Below, piece by piece: positions 42,308 to 52,618 of a DNA stretch of 64,000 nucleotides; positions within the stretch are counted from its first letter, which is position 1, and each line of letters begins with the position of its first letter. The translations under genes and the position numbers were made by a program. The notes under the pieces were generated by a model. That model saw only the letters and a program-made list of their open reading frames with translations. It did not search any database and was not told the origin of the DNA. Source of the stretch: Ophiostoma sp. CBS 140.51 (lineage: Eukaryota > Ascomycota > Sordariomycetes > Ophiostomatales > Ophiostomataceae); the NCBI GenBank assembly GCA_029298735.1, contig JANSLP010000004.1:361750-425749 (forward strand), given 5' to 3'.

Positions 42308-44305
42308 ATGAGCTGGTACGGTGCAAACAACATCAAAAACTATTTTGGAACCAACAGTTTTACCGATGGTGACGATAACGAGTACACGACGAGAAATCCC
42401 TCGAGCGAGAACAATAATAACAATAACCACAACGTCTGTGACCCATTACCACCATCAAAGAGAGAGTACACATGGGGCAGCACTGATGACATAAGGCCGG
42501 AGCCGGAACTGGAGCACAGACCGTGGACGGAGCACACCGAGTATGCATCCGAATACATTGTTCCAAGAACAAGAGGGCTGCAGCAGTCAAGGAGCAATAT
42601 ACACTGGATCACCGAGTCAAACAGCGGCAACAGGTTGCCCACACCTCAACACCCACCTCCACCGCTACGTTCATCTTCCGTCGTACTTGGTAAGCGAAAA
42701 ACGACGAGAGAGAGCCATGCAGCAAGCTCGTCAATACCCAAAACGTCACCTGAAGATGAGCTCCGAAAAAAGAGACAAAGACTCCTGCAGATGGACGACT
42801 GGACTGGTGTCAAGAAACTTGCAGCCGCCAAACCACTCGAGATCCAGTTTCCCCAGTTCAACCAAGAGGAGCCCGTATGGGGATGGGGACAGACTCAATC
42901 TACAGTTCCACCATCACGGATATCACAGCCGCCAAGGCGTTCGCAGCCTCGTGTAAGCCAAAGGCTTCCAATATCAGACACATACAGCGTGCAGAGATAC
43001 TCGCAACAGCATGTCCCGGTCGAGACGTACAACAACCCGTCCTACCATTCGCGATTTGGTATGCATGTTTACGAGCAGGCTGCGCCCACACGACACCCAA
43101 GTCAAGTGCACTCTGCAACGAACTCTGACAAAGGAAAAGGCCGTGCCTCTCCAGTCGTTGCTTCCCCAGTCGTTATGAGTAGGGACAGCTTTCTTGAACC
43201 ACCCAGAAGTAGACACTCCGGCAGTGCCAGTAGCGAGCACTCTCCATTCGTTCTCGCCCCGGCCTCATCGTCTTCATTCGGCTACGAGCCACCTTCCGCG
43301 CTGGGCTACGTCCATCCAGAGTACCACCAACACCCACACGACCGACTATCAGGCAGTCTGCACCATTCTTTGCCACTACACCTGAGGTCAGAGACAAGCC
43401 CATATTTTGCGGAAGCGCAGCCAAGCTCGCCTAGCCATAGCAATAGGATCACGACCCCATCATTCGCCTCGACTGGCAGGCGGTCTGTTGTGTCTGGGGA
43501 ACTATCAGAAGCCGAGCAAAAGCGGTTCGAGGATGAAGGCTTGGCCATCCTATCGCCGTCTGAGCCGCAAAGAAAGTTTCCTGTGGAGAGTAGTGCCGTC
43601 ATCGCCATCTCGTCGTCTCCGGCCAGACTAAGCACACCAAGCAGTATTCAACAGTCGCCCGAGCTTGAAACGACGCTCGACAGTCGCCAGCCAAGTCCAG
43701 TCGCATCTAAAGTTGTGGAGGAAGAACATTCAGAACAAAACATTGGCGACAGGAAAAGCTCCGACGAAGAAGGCGATGACGAAGATGATGTGAGCCGAGA
43801 TTACGTCGACCGAGCAGACAACGACCTGGAAGAGACCCATCATGATGACGTCGAACAAGAAGATGTCGAGCAAGAGAGCCTCGGGCAAGAATACGACGAC
43901 CAAGGGAGTGCCGACGACGAAGTAGATCTAGTAGTCGAGCGAGAGCCGACTCCTGATGACATTCCTGTTCAAGTTGAGGTGCTCCAGCCGGTTGTTGATC
44001 GTATTCATAACAGCCACGAACCATTTCCGATGGAGAGCACTCCAGTCGAACCGAAAGACATGACAACCCATCTTGGCACTCAATCTGAAGCCCGTGTCCA
44101 CGAATATGCATTATTCAAGGCGAACCGAGTCAATATCCGGGCCATACCCGACTGGGACGGCGGTGAAGACGACATTGAAGACAGCGATGAGTCTGAGCGA
44201 GACCGGGAAGCTGCACCTGCACGGGCTCGGAAGATGTCGAAAAAAGCCACGGCTAGGAAGCACTATTTTCGGGGCCCCAGCAATCGATCGAGGAGGGGAC
44301 GTTAG
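42308..44305 (+). CDS. Unknown disordered protein with basic 'LLQMDDWTGV' motif and acidic C-terminus
   Basis: I do not recognise a named family. The single-exon frame encodes 665 residues, almost all predicted disordered: an Asn run at 35-42, many Ser/Pro/His-rich segments, and no membrane span. One segment looks structured, at residues 151-168 (ELRKKRQRLLQMDDWTGV), a basic helix followed by DDWxG that reads like a conserved short motif. The C-terminal 180 residues are strongly acidic (Glu/Asp/Gln-rich, 480-560). They end in a segment RVHEYALFKANRVNIRAIPDWDGG and a basic tail ending SRRGR. This layout suggests a nuclear regulatory or scaffold protein, as inference only. The codon pattern is less GC-biased than its neighbours. 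The start could differ if an upstream exon exists. Confidence 0.6.
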   Translation: MSWYGANNIKNYFGTNSFTDGDDNEYTTRNPSSENNNNNNHNVCDPLPPSKREYTWGSTDDIRPEPELEHRPWTEHTEYASEYIVPRTRGLQQSRSNIHWITESNSGNRLPTPQHPPPPLRSSSVVLGKRKTTRESHAASSSIPKTSPEDELRKKRQRLLQMDDWTGVKKLAAAKPLEIQFPQFNQEEPVWGWGQTQSTVPPSRISQPPRRSQPRVSQRLPISDTYSVQRYSQQHVPVETYNNPSYHSRFGMHVYEQAAPTRHPSQVHSATNSDKGKGRASPVVASPVVMSRDSFLEPPRSRHSGSASSEHSPFVLAPASSSSFGYEPPSALGYVHPEYHQHPHDRLSGSLHHSLPLHLRSETSPYFAEAQPSSPSHSNRITTPSFASTGRRSVVSGELSEAEQKRFEDEGLAILSPSEPQRKFPVESSAVIAISSSPARLSTPSSIQQSPELETTLDSRQPSPVASKVVEEEHSEQNIGDRKSSDEEGDDEDDVSRDYVDRADNDLEETHHDDVEQEDVEQESLGQEYDDQGSADDEVDLVVEREPTPDDIPVQVEVLQPVVDRIHNSHEPFPMESTPVEPKDMTTHLGTQSEARVHEYALFKANRVNIRAIPDWDGGEDDIEDSDESERDREAAPARARKMSKKATARKHYFRGPSNRSRRGR

Positions 44306-45453
44306 GGTTGATATGAACCAAAAGCTTCACCATAGCCATCATCATATTCTTCCAAATTAAATGTACCTGTTCTGTACTCTTTCTTTCGATTTCGTTTTTC
44401 TTCGCCTGTTGTTCGCCTATATTTACTATTCGCCTGCACATCCTCGCCTCTTTTTTTCTGTCTCCATAAAATGTATCTCCTTTGCGTCATACCGAAATGC
44501 GTGAGTCCAATCAGCGTGAATGCATTGGTTTATCGGGATTCGGTATTTTCGATACTTTGTTCGCCCGTATTTTATCTCTAGCCGAATCCAAAAGGCCAAG
44601 AAGTGCATATTTTTGCCGTGGAAAGCGTGGAAAGACCAAAAGGCCGCCGAGACCACTAAGTCAAATCCCTTGGAAACACTCTTGGAGAAGGAGTCAGAGC
44701 AAGTGAGGAGTGTCCTGCAGCGCTGCAGAGAAGATTCTTAAGCAGATTTGTGTGAAAAATCCGCGGCTCCGAAGATTCAGCGTTGGGTTTCAGTTATATC
44801 CGAGCGAGGACTCCCCACTAAACGTCACTCCCTGTAGCCCCTCTGTAATCTGATTGATACGCCTGTGAGATGCCTGCATACGCAGTACCAGTGGGATACC
44901 TCCTTGCTATCGCCGCCCCGAACTTTTTTTTTCACGGGTTGCTTCTGAGATTGATAGCCGAAAACGGGCAAGTGTGTCTTTTTACTCTTTCTGCTTCGTT
45001 CCTATTGGCCCACGCTCGCCCCCCCGCCGTACTAGCAGCCAACTGGAGCCTCTGGAGCCAATCCACACCTTTCCCCCACAGCTGCGAACTGGCTCACTGG
45101 CGGCTCACTGGGACCGTACTTCGGCCTGGCATTTTCCACTTTGGTGCTCCTTTGGGTGGGAGTTTGAGTTCCTTTTGGTCGCTTGGTCGCTCACACACAC
45201 ACAACTTTTTTTTCGCCTCCCCTTCTATCTTTCCCTTTGCTTCCCCCCTCTCCGCCGTCATTCTTGCTCTTTGGAAATCCAACATCTACAGACCGAACTC
45301 TTCTTTTCTTTGATTCGTTTCTCCGAGCTTGTTTTCTTCTCTTTCAACATCGCATCTCGACTTCTCTCCCCAACAGTTCGAATTTCGACGATCCGACGAT
45401 AACTCAATTACAATAACCGAATCCTTCCTTTCAACCTCATCACAACCACCACA
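44306..45453. other. Intergenic region upstream of isu1
   Basis: No gene is supported. An A/T-rich 3' region (44340-44480) gives way to a T/C-rich leader from about 44970 to 45450. A 147-codon frame at 44870-45313 lies in this leader and shows no domain. Confidence 0.5.
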
Positions 45454-46348
45454 ATGTTCACTGCCCGCACCGCCCTGACGCGCTCGCTCGCTGCCGCGTC
45501 CACCGTCGCCGCTTCGGCCTCGACCAGAACCGCTCTGCGCGCCGCGGCCACCCGACCGTCGCTGGCTGCTGCCCCTGCTGCGACCGTCCCGAGCGCGCGC
45601 CGCTTCTACCACGAGAAAGATAAGTGCCTCAGAACTGCGATCCTGCGACCGAGGTTCAGCCTCCACCAAATTTGGTGCACCCAACGCCGAACTTGATATC
45701 GACCTCTTTTTGGCCGCACACCCCCTCGAAACTCATACCATTCAATCCGCCTCGTTCTCCTCATTCAGATGTACTAACTTTTTTTCTCTTTTTCTCTCCA
45801 CTGATCGACCATTACTCTCGTCCCCGTAACGTCGGCTCCCTCGACCGCAAAGACCCCTCTGTCGGCTCCGGTCTCGTCGGCGCCCCGGCCTGCGGCGATG
45901 TCATGAAGCTCGATATCCGCGTCGACCCCATCACCAACAAGATTGTGGAGGCCAAGTTCAAGACCTTTGGCTGTGGTTCTGCCATTGCCTCCTCCAGCTA
46001 CCTGACCACCCTCGTCCACGGAAAGACCTGTACGTGCGCCCACTCTGCGTTCCTCTCTTGTACCACCCTGCTAACTACTGTAGTGGACGACGCTGTCGCT
46101 ATCAAGAACTCGGACATTGCCTCGGAGCTGTGCCTGCCTCCCGTCAAGAGTGAGTCAAAAATGCCCCCAGCACTATGAAATAGCGTCCCACTAACCGTGC
46201 AGTGCACTGCTCTATGCTCGCCGAGGATGCCATCAAGGCGGCCGTCGCCGACTACCGCAGCAAGCGCCCCGAGACCAGCCTGAGCGGCACCGGCAAGACC
46301 CTGGCCGACGCACATGCCGCACCGCAGCAGGCCGCCGCTCACGCGTAA
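45454..46348 (+). CDS. isu1: Mitochondrial iron-sulphur cluster scaffold Isu1/IscU
   Basis: This scaffold assembles [2Fe-2S] clusters with the cysteine desulphurase Nfs1 in the mitochondrial matrix. Exons are 45454-45619, 45802-46029, 46084-46149 and 46203-46348, giving 201 residues. Residues 1-50 or so form an Ala/Arg/Ser-rich presequence ending SARRFYHEK. The joined core reads YHEKVIDHYSRPRNVGSLD, and the three cluster cysteines lie in GAPACGDVMK, FGCGSAIASS and VKMHCSML. The chaperone-binding LPPVK motif is present. Introns 2 (GTACGT...GTAG, 54 nt) and 3 (GTGAGT...GCAG, 53 nt) are ordinary. Intron 1 can only be removed to give the conserved sequence if it starts with AT and ends with AC (see separate entry). 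The C-terminus is Ala/His-rich and slightly longer than yeast Isu1. Confidence 0.95.
45620..45801 (+). other. Non-canonical AT-AC intron (182 nt) in isu1
   Basis: Exon 1 ends CACGAGAAAG and the intron begins ATAAGTGCC. A perfect TACTAAC branch sequence lies at 45772-45778, then a pyrimidine tract, and the intron ends TCTCCAC before TGATCGACCAT. Joining at these points gives HEKVIDHYSRP, exactly the conserved IscU core. No AG occurs between the branch site and that exon, and the next downstream AG (45851) would delete the conserved HYSRPRNVGSL segment. Apart from A at +1 and C at -1 both ends are of the major (U2) type, not the ATATCCTT donor of minor-spliceosome introns. Confidence 0.88.
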
Positions 46349-48015
46349 GCGATGGATGAGCCGACAAAATGACAACGGCGACGACGCGAGAATACCCATT
46401 TGAATCGACGACGAAAACGATAAAAAATATGAAAATATTTGAAAGCTCGTCTAGGCGACTCGGTCATCGCTGTCGGGCGTCGCATTCCCCCTCGCTTCCC
46501 ACCCTTCGGATGAGTCGGGTATAAAAACCCTACACAAAACACACAAAACACACACAAAAAGGAGGCGTTTATCATATTACCCTGGGACAGGGCGGGGAGT
46601 GTATATGGGGGGGTTGTTGCATCTGTCTTTTTCACATCTTGCTTTTTCCGGCGTTCTCATGTTCATGTCACTTTCCTCTGTTTTCATTACGGTTCATCCC
46701 TTCAACATACCTGGGACTCACGTTTTATTTCCCCTTTTTTATGTTCTCTATTCTTACAAATGGAAAACTTGGAACCCTTTCTCCTCTCAATCCTTCGGGG
46801 GAGAGGAGGGGGAGTTTCGGTAAACTGGTCTACTTTCTTACGGTTTCTCCTATCTTTTCTCACTTCAGTACATATTTCATGTCCTTTTCCTTGTCTTCTT
46901 TTGGATTCCCATGTCTCTTTTCCTTTTCTCGTCTTAACGAACAAAACCACATCCCACCTCTTCCTGTACCAATATTTTTTATTTATGTAAGGACTGAATG
47001 GCAAACAGAATAGAAACAATACTCAAAAAGAGTTATCTGATCAAAGTGCACAATGAGACAGGAATATACGAGACGGATCTGATAAAAATGAGGCTTGCAC
47101 GCATTTGGGACTGCGAGGCGACTTGCCTGCTGCCGAGTCGTTCCGGTTACGGTTTCCGACTGCAAAAGAGTCATTTGCCTCTGCCTTTGTCGAATTGCGA
47201 ATGCAAAAATGCGTGACGCCATCCAAGTCTGCCTTTGCCACTTCACTGTGCGACGTATTAACAGTGCTATTGTGCCCGTACCTTTCCTAAACAGCCGCTG
47301 AAAGACGATGACGCACGCCGTCAGAAGCTGTTAAAATTAGGCTGACGAATCAACTTATCTCTCCCTATCAATCAGTGAAACGACCCCCAACAGCGGTCTA
47401 ACGTAGGGCTCGGTGTGCTGTAGTTCTAGAAAAGAGCGAAAGTTGGGTAGATAGGGCTCTCGAAGGGTGTTACAACTTCATTCGCCGTTCGTCTTTTTAT
47501 CATATTTATGGCTATATACAGTATATACACATACGAAATCATACAATCTGTCCTTTTGCTTCATCTGGTGTCAATCTGAAGCAGCCAAGTTTACACTGAA
47601 CAACCACCAAAATCGGCCAATTTATGCTGAGCTCCGGCAGAAGCAGTGCCAGAATGCGCTAAACCGGTTTAGGACCACAACGCCCACATGGGGCCTGGGA
47701 GGCGTGCGGCGCGGGTGCTGGGCGACACGCACTCTGCTCTGCCACGACAAGGGCAAGCACGTTCCTTCCACTTTGAAACATAGCTTTCCCCAAGGAAAGA
47801 GGCTGACCTGGCCAGTAGTGTCGCCAGCCGCCAGCCAACCAACCCCTCTCCCCTTTCTTCACCCTTTTCTATCCTCCCTTCCGCCTCCCACCCGTCTTCT
47901 TGTTCTCATCTCTTTTCTCCTTTCCTTTTCTCCTCTCCATCAAATGTTGCAGCTCAAACCCATTCCTACGTGGTTCTTTACATTGACTACCGTCACACTC
48001 GCTACCAACGCCACC
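46349..48015. other. Intergenic: isu1 3' region and cyclophilin B promoter/leader
   Basis: A CA/AC-rich run (46531-46562) is followed by a long T/C-rich stretch (46590-46990). The last 200 bases are a CT-rich leader. An in-frame ATG at 47944 would place 24 residues before the cyclophilin signal peptide; it has C at -3 and is probably not the main start. Confidence 0.5.
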
Positions 48016-49122
48016 ATGTTCAACCCCCGGCGACTCCTCGCCTCCGTGGGCCTCCTCCTGGTCCTCGGCCTCGTCCTCTTCGTCCAGACTGCCGAGGCCG
48101 CCAAGGGCCCCAAGATCACCCACAAGGTCTACTTTGACATCTCCCACGGCGATGAGCACCTCGGCCGCGTCGTCATGGGCCTGTACGGCAAGACTGTGCC
48201 CGAGACCACCGAGAACTTCCGCGCTCTGGCCACGGGTGAGAAGGGTTTCGGCTACGCCGGCTCCAACTTCCACCGCGTCATCAAGGATTTCATGATCCAG
48301 GGCGGCGACTTCACCAAGGGCGACGGCACCGGCGGCAAGTCGATTTACGGCGACCGCTTCAAGGACGAGAACTTTAAGCTCAAGCACACCAAGAAGGGTC
48401 TGCTGTCCATGGCCAACGCCGGCAAGGACACCAATGGTTCGCAGTTTTTCATTACCACGGCCATTACCAGCTGGCTCGACGGCCGCCACGTCGTCTTTGG
48501 CGAGGTGCTCGAGGGCTACGACATTGTCGACAAGATCCAGAACGTCAAGAAGGGCGCCCAGGACCGCCCCACTGAGGCCGTCAAGATCACCGAGAGCGGC
48601 GAGCTCCCCGTGCCCGAAGAAGGTATTCACGTGGAACTGTAGAGAAAGAACATAAAGACAAAAGGGCACGTATACAAAAAAGGTGCATCCCCGGAACGAC
48701 GAGAGAAAAAGACAAAGTACATATACCAGAGAGAAAGAAAGAGACAGACAGAACCACCAGAAAGAGAATGACTTCCCACCTTGACAACGTGCCCTTTCCT
48801 TTTTTGCTCTTTTCTCCCCTTTGGTGTTGCATCTTCCATACAGGGCCACCTGCTAACATTCTTGTCTCCAGCTGCGGAATACGGTTCGGCTGGCTGGGCT
48901 GCTGGTGTTGAGCACGAGAAGGAGGATCCTGTCGCCCCCGGCACTCCCGCCAAGACTGAGGGCAACCCCTTCTCTGTTGCCTCTAGCTCGGCTGAGTGGT
49001 CTGTTGTCCAGAAGGGTCTTCTTTTTGGCGTTATTATCACGGCTGTGGCCGTTTGGGTGAAGGTGACCCGTCGCAAGAACTCGAAAAAGGAGGATGTTGG
49101 CTACGAGAAGGTGCTGTCGTAA
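48016..49122 (+). CDS. cypB: ER cyclophilin B (peptidyl-prolyl isomerase), two possible C-termini
   Basis: This enzyme catalyses proline isomerisation for folding in the secretory pathway. The shared part begins at ATG 48016 with a signal peptide (residues 1-28, ending VQTAEA), followed by the cyclophilin domain. Active-site motifs are NFHRVIKDFMIQGGDF, GSQFFITT and WLDGRHVVFGEV. Reading through gives a 208-residue form with stop at 48640-48642 and C-terminus GIHVEL, similar to an HDEL-type ER retrieval signal. If GTATTC at 48623 is used as donor with the CTCCAG acceptor at 48871 (branch TGCTAAC), the exon 48872-49122 is joined in frame. That gives a 285-residue form with a linker, a transmembrane segment GLLFGVIITAVAVWVKV and a basic cytosolic tail. 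Both readings look purposeful. Confidence 0.9.
48623..48871 (+). other. Alternatively retained intron of cyclophilin B (249 nt)
   Basis: Retention ends the protein with HVEL; removal (donor GG|GTATTC, branch TGCTAAC at 48851-48857, acceptor CTCCAG) switches to a membrane-anchored C-terminus. The donor is weak at +4 to +6, which suits regulated or partial splicing. Confidence 0.7.
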
Positions 49123-49447
49123 ACGGCAGTGTCTAAGTAAAGTGTGGTTTTGGTAACATGTAAGTATGTAGCAATTTATCAAATTTAAAGAAATTCACAA
49201 AGACAAAGAATTGACTTTCAATGTCATGTCGTTCAATTGATTTGTTTGGTTGCGATCTTCAATTGAGTTGGCGATTTTGCTCGCCCGCCACGTTCGCTGC
49301 ACGTGACCCCACTTTGGCAACTAAAATCTTCATGTAAACTTTTTTTCACCTTCACGGCGATAGCCTTGTGCCTTTACTGTGTATATGCCACTCATTCCAC
49401 CTTTGTAAATCTCAACAAATTTACAAAACCACGCATCTTTTCCAAAA
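49123..49447. other. Short intergenic promoter of trm112
   Basis: About 325 bases separate the cyclophilin stop from the trm112 start. It is A/T-rich near 49180-49240 and has no gene. Confidence 0.6.
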
Positions 49448-49882
49448 ATGAAGATTCTCAGTCTCAACTTTATGACGTGCGCCGTCAAGGCCTGCAAGGC
49501 CACATCGGCCTCGTTCCCGCTGCACCCCCGCGACGCCGAACTCGCCCACGACGATTTGGAGCTCAACAAGCCCTTTCTCACCACCATTGTCAAGCGGCTC
49601 GACTGGCCGGCTTTGAGGACGACCCTGGTCGAGGTAGGTCCTCTCTTGCATGTCCTTCATTTCTTCATCATACTAACTTTCCAGCTCGGCTTCCCTCCAC
49701 TCCCCGAGGAGGCGCCGACGGACGAGGCCCTGGCATCTGACGACAAGCTGCTGGCGGAGCTGCACAACGTCCTAGTCGAGACGGAGATTGTGGAGGGCAA
49801 GCTGGTTTGCGGCAACTGCGGCCACGAGTACGGTGTGCGGGAGGGCATTGCCAACTTTTTGCTGCCGAGCCACCTTGTATAG
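49448..49882 (+). CDS. trm112: Trm112, zinc-binding activator of methyltransferases
   Basis: This is the small obligate partner of several methyltransferases that act on tRNA, rRNA and the release factor eRF1 (yeast Trm9, Trm11, Bud23 and Mtq2). Exons are 49448-49633 and 49685-49882, giving 127 residues. The zinc-binding cysteines are C11 and C16 (MTCAVKAC) and the pair in CGNCGHEY near the C-terminus. The protein ends GIANFLLPSHLV, the typical terminal segment that contacts partners. The intron (49634-49684, GTAGGT...TACTAAC...CCAG) is 51 nt, in phase 0, and contains no stop, so an unspliced message would insert 17 residues rather than terminate. Yeast Trm112 has 135 residues. Confidence 0.94.
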   Translation: MKILSLNFMTCAVKACKATSASFPLHPRDAELAHDDLELNKPFLTTIVKRLDWPALRTTLVEVGPLLHVLHFFIILTFQLGFPPLPEEAPTDEALASDDKLLAELHNVLVETEIVEGKLVCGNCGHEYGVREGIANFLLPSHLV

Positions 49883-50330
49883 GCGAGAGTTGTGACGACT
49901 TGCTTTTCTCTTTCTGCATACGGCGTTTGGGGACTTAAAATGGGTTAGATTTTGCTTTGTTACTCTTCTTTTTGCGTCTTCTCTTGTATAGACGATATGT
50001 TTCATGGCGGGCCAGAAGGCCAAGGTGTGGCATATATCAACCGATACGATTTCACAGCATTTGACGGCGAGTCTGATTGAAATGTGATATGATAAACAAC
50101 TATATGCGATGATTACATCTGGAGAAAAAATACTCTCCAGGGTGACATGACGAGGTTACCGCCCGAAGAGCGGGGCGATAATGGAAACAAAAGAAAAACA
50201 AGAAATGCCCAATAAAAACTCCCACCTAACCACATTTACAGTAAAAAATGTATGATGATACACGCGGACAACGTCCCGTCTAGCGTCTCGTCTACCCTTC
50301 CACCTCTAGCCATCCACTGCAGAACAGAGT
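49883..50330. other. Convergent 3' intergenic region
   Basis: A/T-rich sequence lies between the trm112 and big1 stop codons. It carries 3' UTR-like composition and no gene. Confidence 0.6.
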
Positions 50331-51261
50331 TTACTGCTGCTTCTTCTGTGCAGACGGACCCATGTCCTTGTCGAAAGCACCATACGGCACCTTGAGACTG
50401 GCCACCGCCGACAGTCCCACGTACAGGATCGTCAGCAGGATAAAGAAGACAATCAGGCTCATAAAGATGCCGGGCGTGAAGAACTGGTATTTCTCAAAGA
50501 GACCGCGCGTGTCGCGCTTGGGCTTGTCCGAGGCTGCAGGCGCAGCCTGGCGAACGTTGTGGTGCTCTGCCAGGCGCTTCTTGATCGGCACCTGCGCCGG
50601 GTCTTCGAAAGTGGCCTCGTAGCCGCTGCCGTGGGCCGCAGCGTTGCCATTCGAGAAGTAGACGACGGTCACATCGCCCAACGCCAGGGCGCCATCGAGA
50701 GCATTGCCCAGGACATAGTCGTTGTCGCCCAAGGCCTCGGCGCGCTCCTGGCACGTGGGGGCCAGGGGCAGAGCCGGCAGCGAGAGCTCATTGACCGTCA
50801 CATCGGCACCGCACGACGCCTTAATGTGCGAGCTGAACGCGTCGAGCGTCAGGTTGTTGGACTTGTCGGCCGGCGCGACGACCTCGGAGACGGTGAAGCG
50901 GCCCTTGACTTCATTGGACGACAAAGCGCGGCGCAGGCGGTGGGCCTCGCAGCTGGGCGGCGAGTACAAGTCGCTGGCATGGGCGTTGGGCTGGGAGACG
51001 AGCAGGTACTTGGTCGTGGGGCAGTCGGCCAGGAGGGCCTTGGCCGAGGCAAGGACGCGCGCGCTGGTCTGGAACTGGCTGGAGGGTTCGACGGGGAGGC
51101 TGCACATCATTAGTGAGATTTCGTCAAGAGAGTATGATACAATTGCCAAAGGGCGCATCGTGAACTCACTCGGCCGTCGAGAAGAGGAGGAAGGGAGAGG
51201 AGTCGGAGAAGGCGTGGGCAGTGCCTGCGGCCAGGAGGCCGGCGAGGATGGAAGCACGCAT
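50331..51261 (-). CDS. big1: Big1 / VOA1-like ER membrane protein
   Basis: This fungal ER protein is needed for normal beta-1,6-glucan and cell-wall synthesis and is related to the V-ATPase assembly factor Voa1/Ac45. Exons are 51170-51261 and 50331-51099, giving 286 residues; the 70-nt intron runs from GTGAGT to GCAG. Residues 1-17 form a signal peptide (ILAGLLAAGTAHA), followed by FSDSSPFLLFSTAD, a typical mature start for the family. A long lumenal domain has few cysteines. It is followed by one C-terminal transmembrane segment (about 235-262, GIFMSLIVFFILLTILYVGL) with the downstream signature KVPYGAFDKDMGP. The last four residues are KKQQ, a canonical KKXX ER-retrieval motif. It is divergent from rrp17. 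Confidence 0.8.
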
Positions 51262-51818
51262 CGTCCCTCGCTGTGTATCGGTCGAGGTTCGAAAGAAGAG
51301 AGTATCGAAGATGTAGCTGAGATGTGATCGCGATGCAGCGAGTCCCCGTGGATGGTGGTTGCGTCGATGGGGTTGATACAGAGAGAGGTACGTCGTTGTG
51401 AGATGAGGGAAAATTGGCCGGGAGCCTAGCTTGTGGCAGGTGTGATGCTCCTGATTTGCGATAGTGGACGTCGGAGAGCACCCCCAAAGGGAGCTTGCTG
51501 GCAGTGCGAGGCAATAACGTCGTTTTAGCGCGTCCAAGTGGCTGGTTCCAGCGGCCAACCCGCTACTAATTCCAGTGCACAGGGAGTGTAATGGCCGCCC
51601 TTATCGGAAACGACGCTACATACAGAGCCACACAAATTGAGTGCAGTTTAAAGTACACTCTATCGCCATGATACTGCCCGATAACATTTTTTTCTGCAAA
51701 ATCACTTTGCAACTTTGACAACACTACACCAACAGACGACGTCTATTCTCTCAACTTTCCCAACCCACCCTTCGACCTCCTGTCTCTAATTGACTCGAGA
51801 GCACACCATATCACCACA
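51262..51818. other. Divergent promoter (big1 / rrp17)
   Basis: A 557-bp shared upstream region with no gene. Both flanks carry CT/CA-rich leaders in the direction of their gene. Confidence 0.55.
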
Positions 51819-52618
51819 ATGTTTATTACACGACCCCGTGAAAAGAAGAACCCGCTCGCGGTGCCGCCGCGCAAGAAGAGAAAGGCCGACTTTAACATTG
51901 AAGAAATCAACTTTGACGACAGCGCCCGCTCCGACTACCTCACGGGCTTCCACAAGCGCAAGGTCCAGCGCCAGAAGCAGGCACAGGAGATTGCCACGGA
52001 GAAAGCCCGGCAAGAAAAGATTGCTTTCCGGAAGGAGGTGCGTACACCCTCCGTGGACCAGAATAAGAGACACCTACTAACGTCTACCAGCTCAAAGAAC
52101 AACGCCAAAAAGATGTCGAGGAGCACGTCCGGCAAGTCAACGAGGCCCTGCGGCAAGCACGGCTAGCAGGCGGCGAGGAGGTGACGGACGAGGAGGAAGA
52201 TGAGGACGAGTGGGCGGGCCTCTCCGACGAGGACGACAAGGACAAAAAGCCGGCAGTACCCGAGTTTGTCGACCACGAAGAGGAGTACATTGACGAGGAC
52301 AAATACACAACGGTGACGGTCGAGGCCGTCGACATTGACCGGGAGGGCATGCACGCACTCTCTGGACGACACACGAGCGACAGCGAAGAGAGCGAGCCGG
52401 GCAGCGACGACGACGATGAGGACGGCGAAGGCGATGGCACAAAAAAGAAGAAGTACAAGAAGGGTGAGGCTGCAGGAGCAGACGACAAGGACCAAAAAAA
52501 GAAGAAGGAGTGGCCAAAGAAGACAAAGAAGAAACAGTTCCGATACGAGAGCAAGGCGGAACGGGCAGTGTCCCGAGCAAAGAACAAGAAGGGCAAGGGG
52601 AAGTATGGAGCATTTTGA
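51819..52618 (+). CDS. rrp17: Rrp17/Nop25-type nucleolar rRNA-processing protein
   Basis: This nucleolar factor for 60S pre-ribosome maturation was described in yeast as a 5'-3' exonuclease. Exons are 51819-52037 and 52091-52618, giving 248 residues; the 53-nt phase-0 intron runs from GTGCGT through TACTAAC to CCAG. The N-terminal half has the family core: basic PRKKRKADFNIEEI, then FDDSARSDYLTGFHKRKVQRQKQAQEIA, then a charged helix KEQRQKDVEEHVRQVNEAL. The C-terminal half is acidic (VTDEEEDEDEWAGLSDEDDKDK), then Lys-rich, finishing KAERAVSRAKNKKGKGKYGAF. It converges on tropomyosin. Confidence 0.88.

Noticed and set aside
45766..45801. Canonical AG acceptor at CAG before ATGTACTAAC in isu1
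   Set aside because: Using it would turn the branch site and pyrimidine tract into coding sequence and insert a hydrophobic run into the conserved IscU core.
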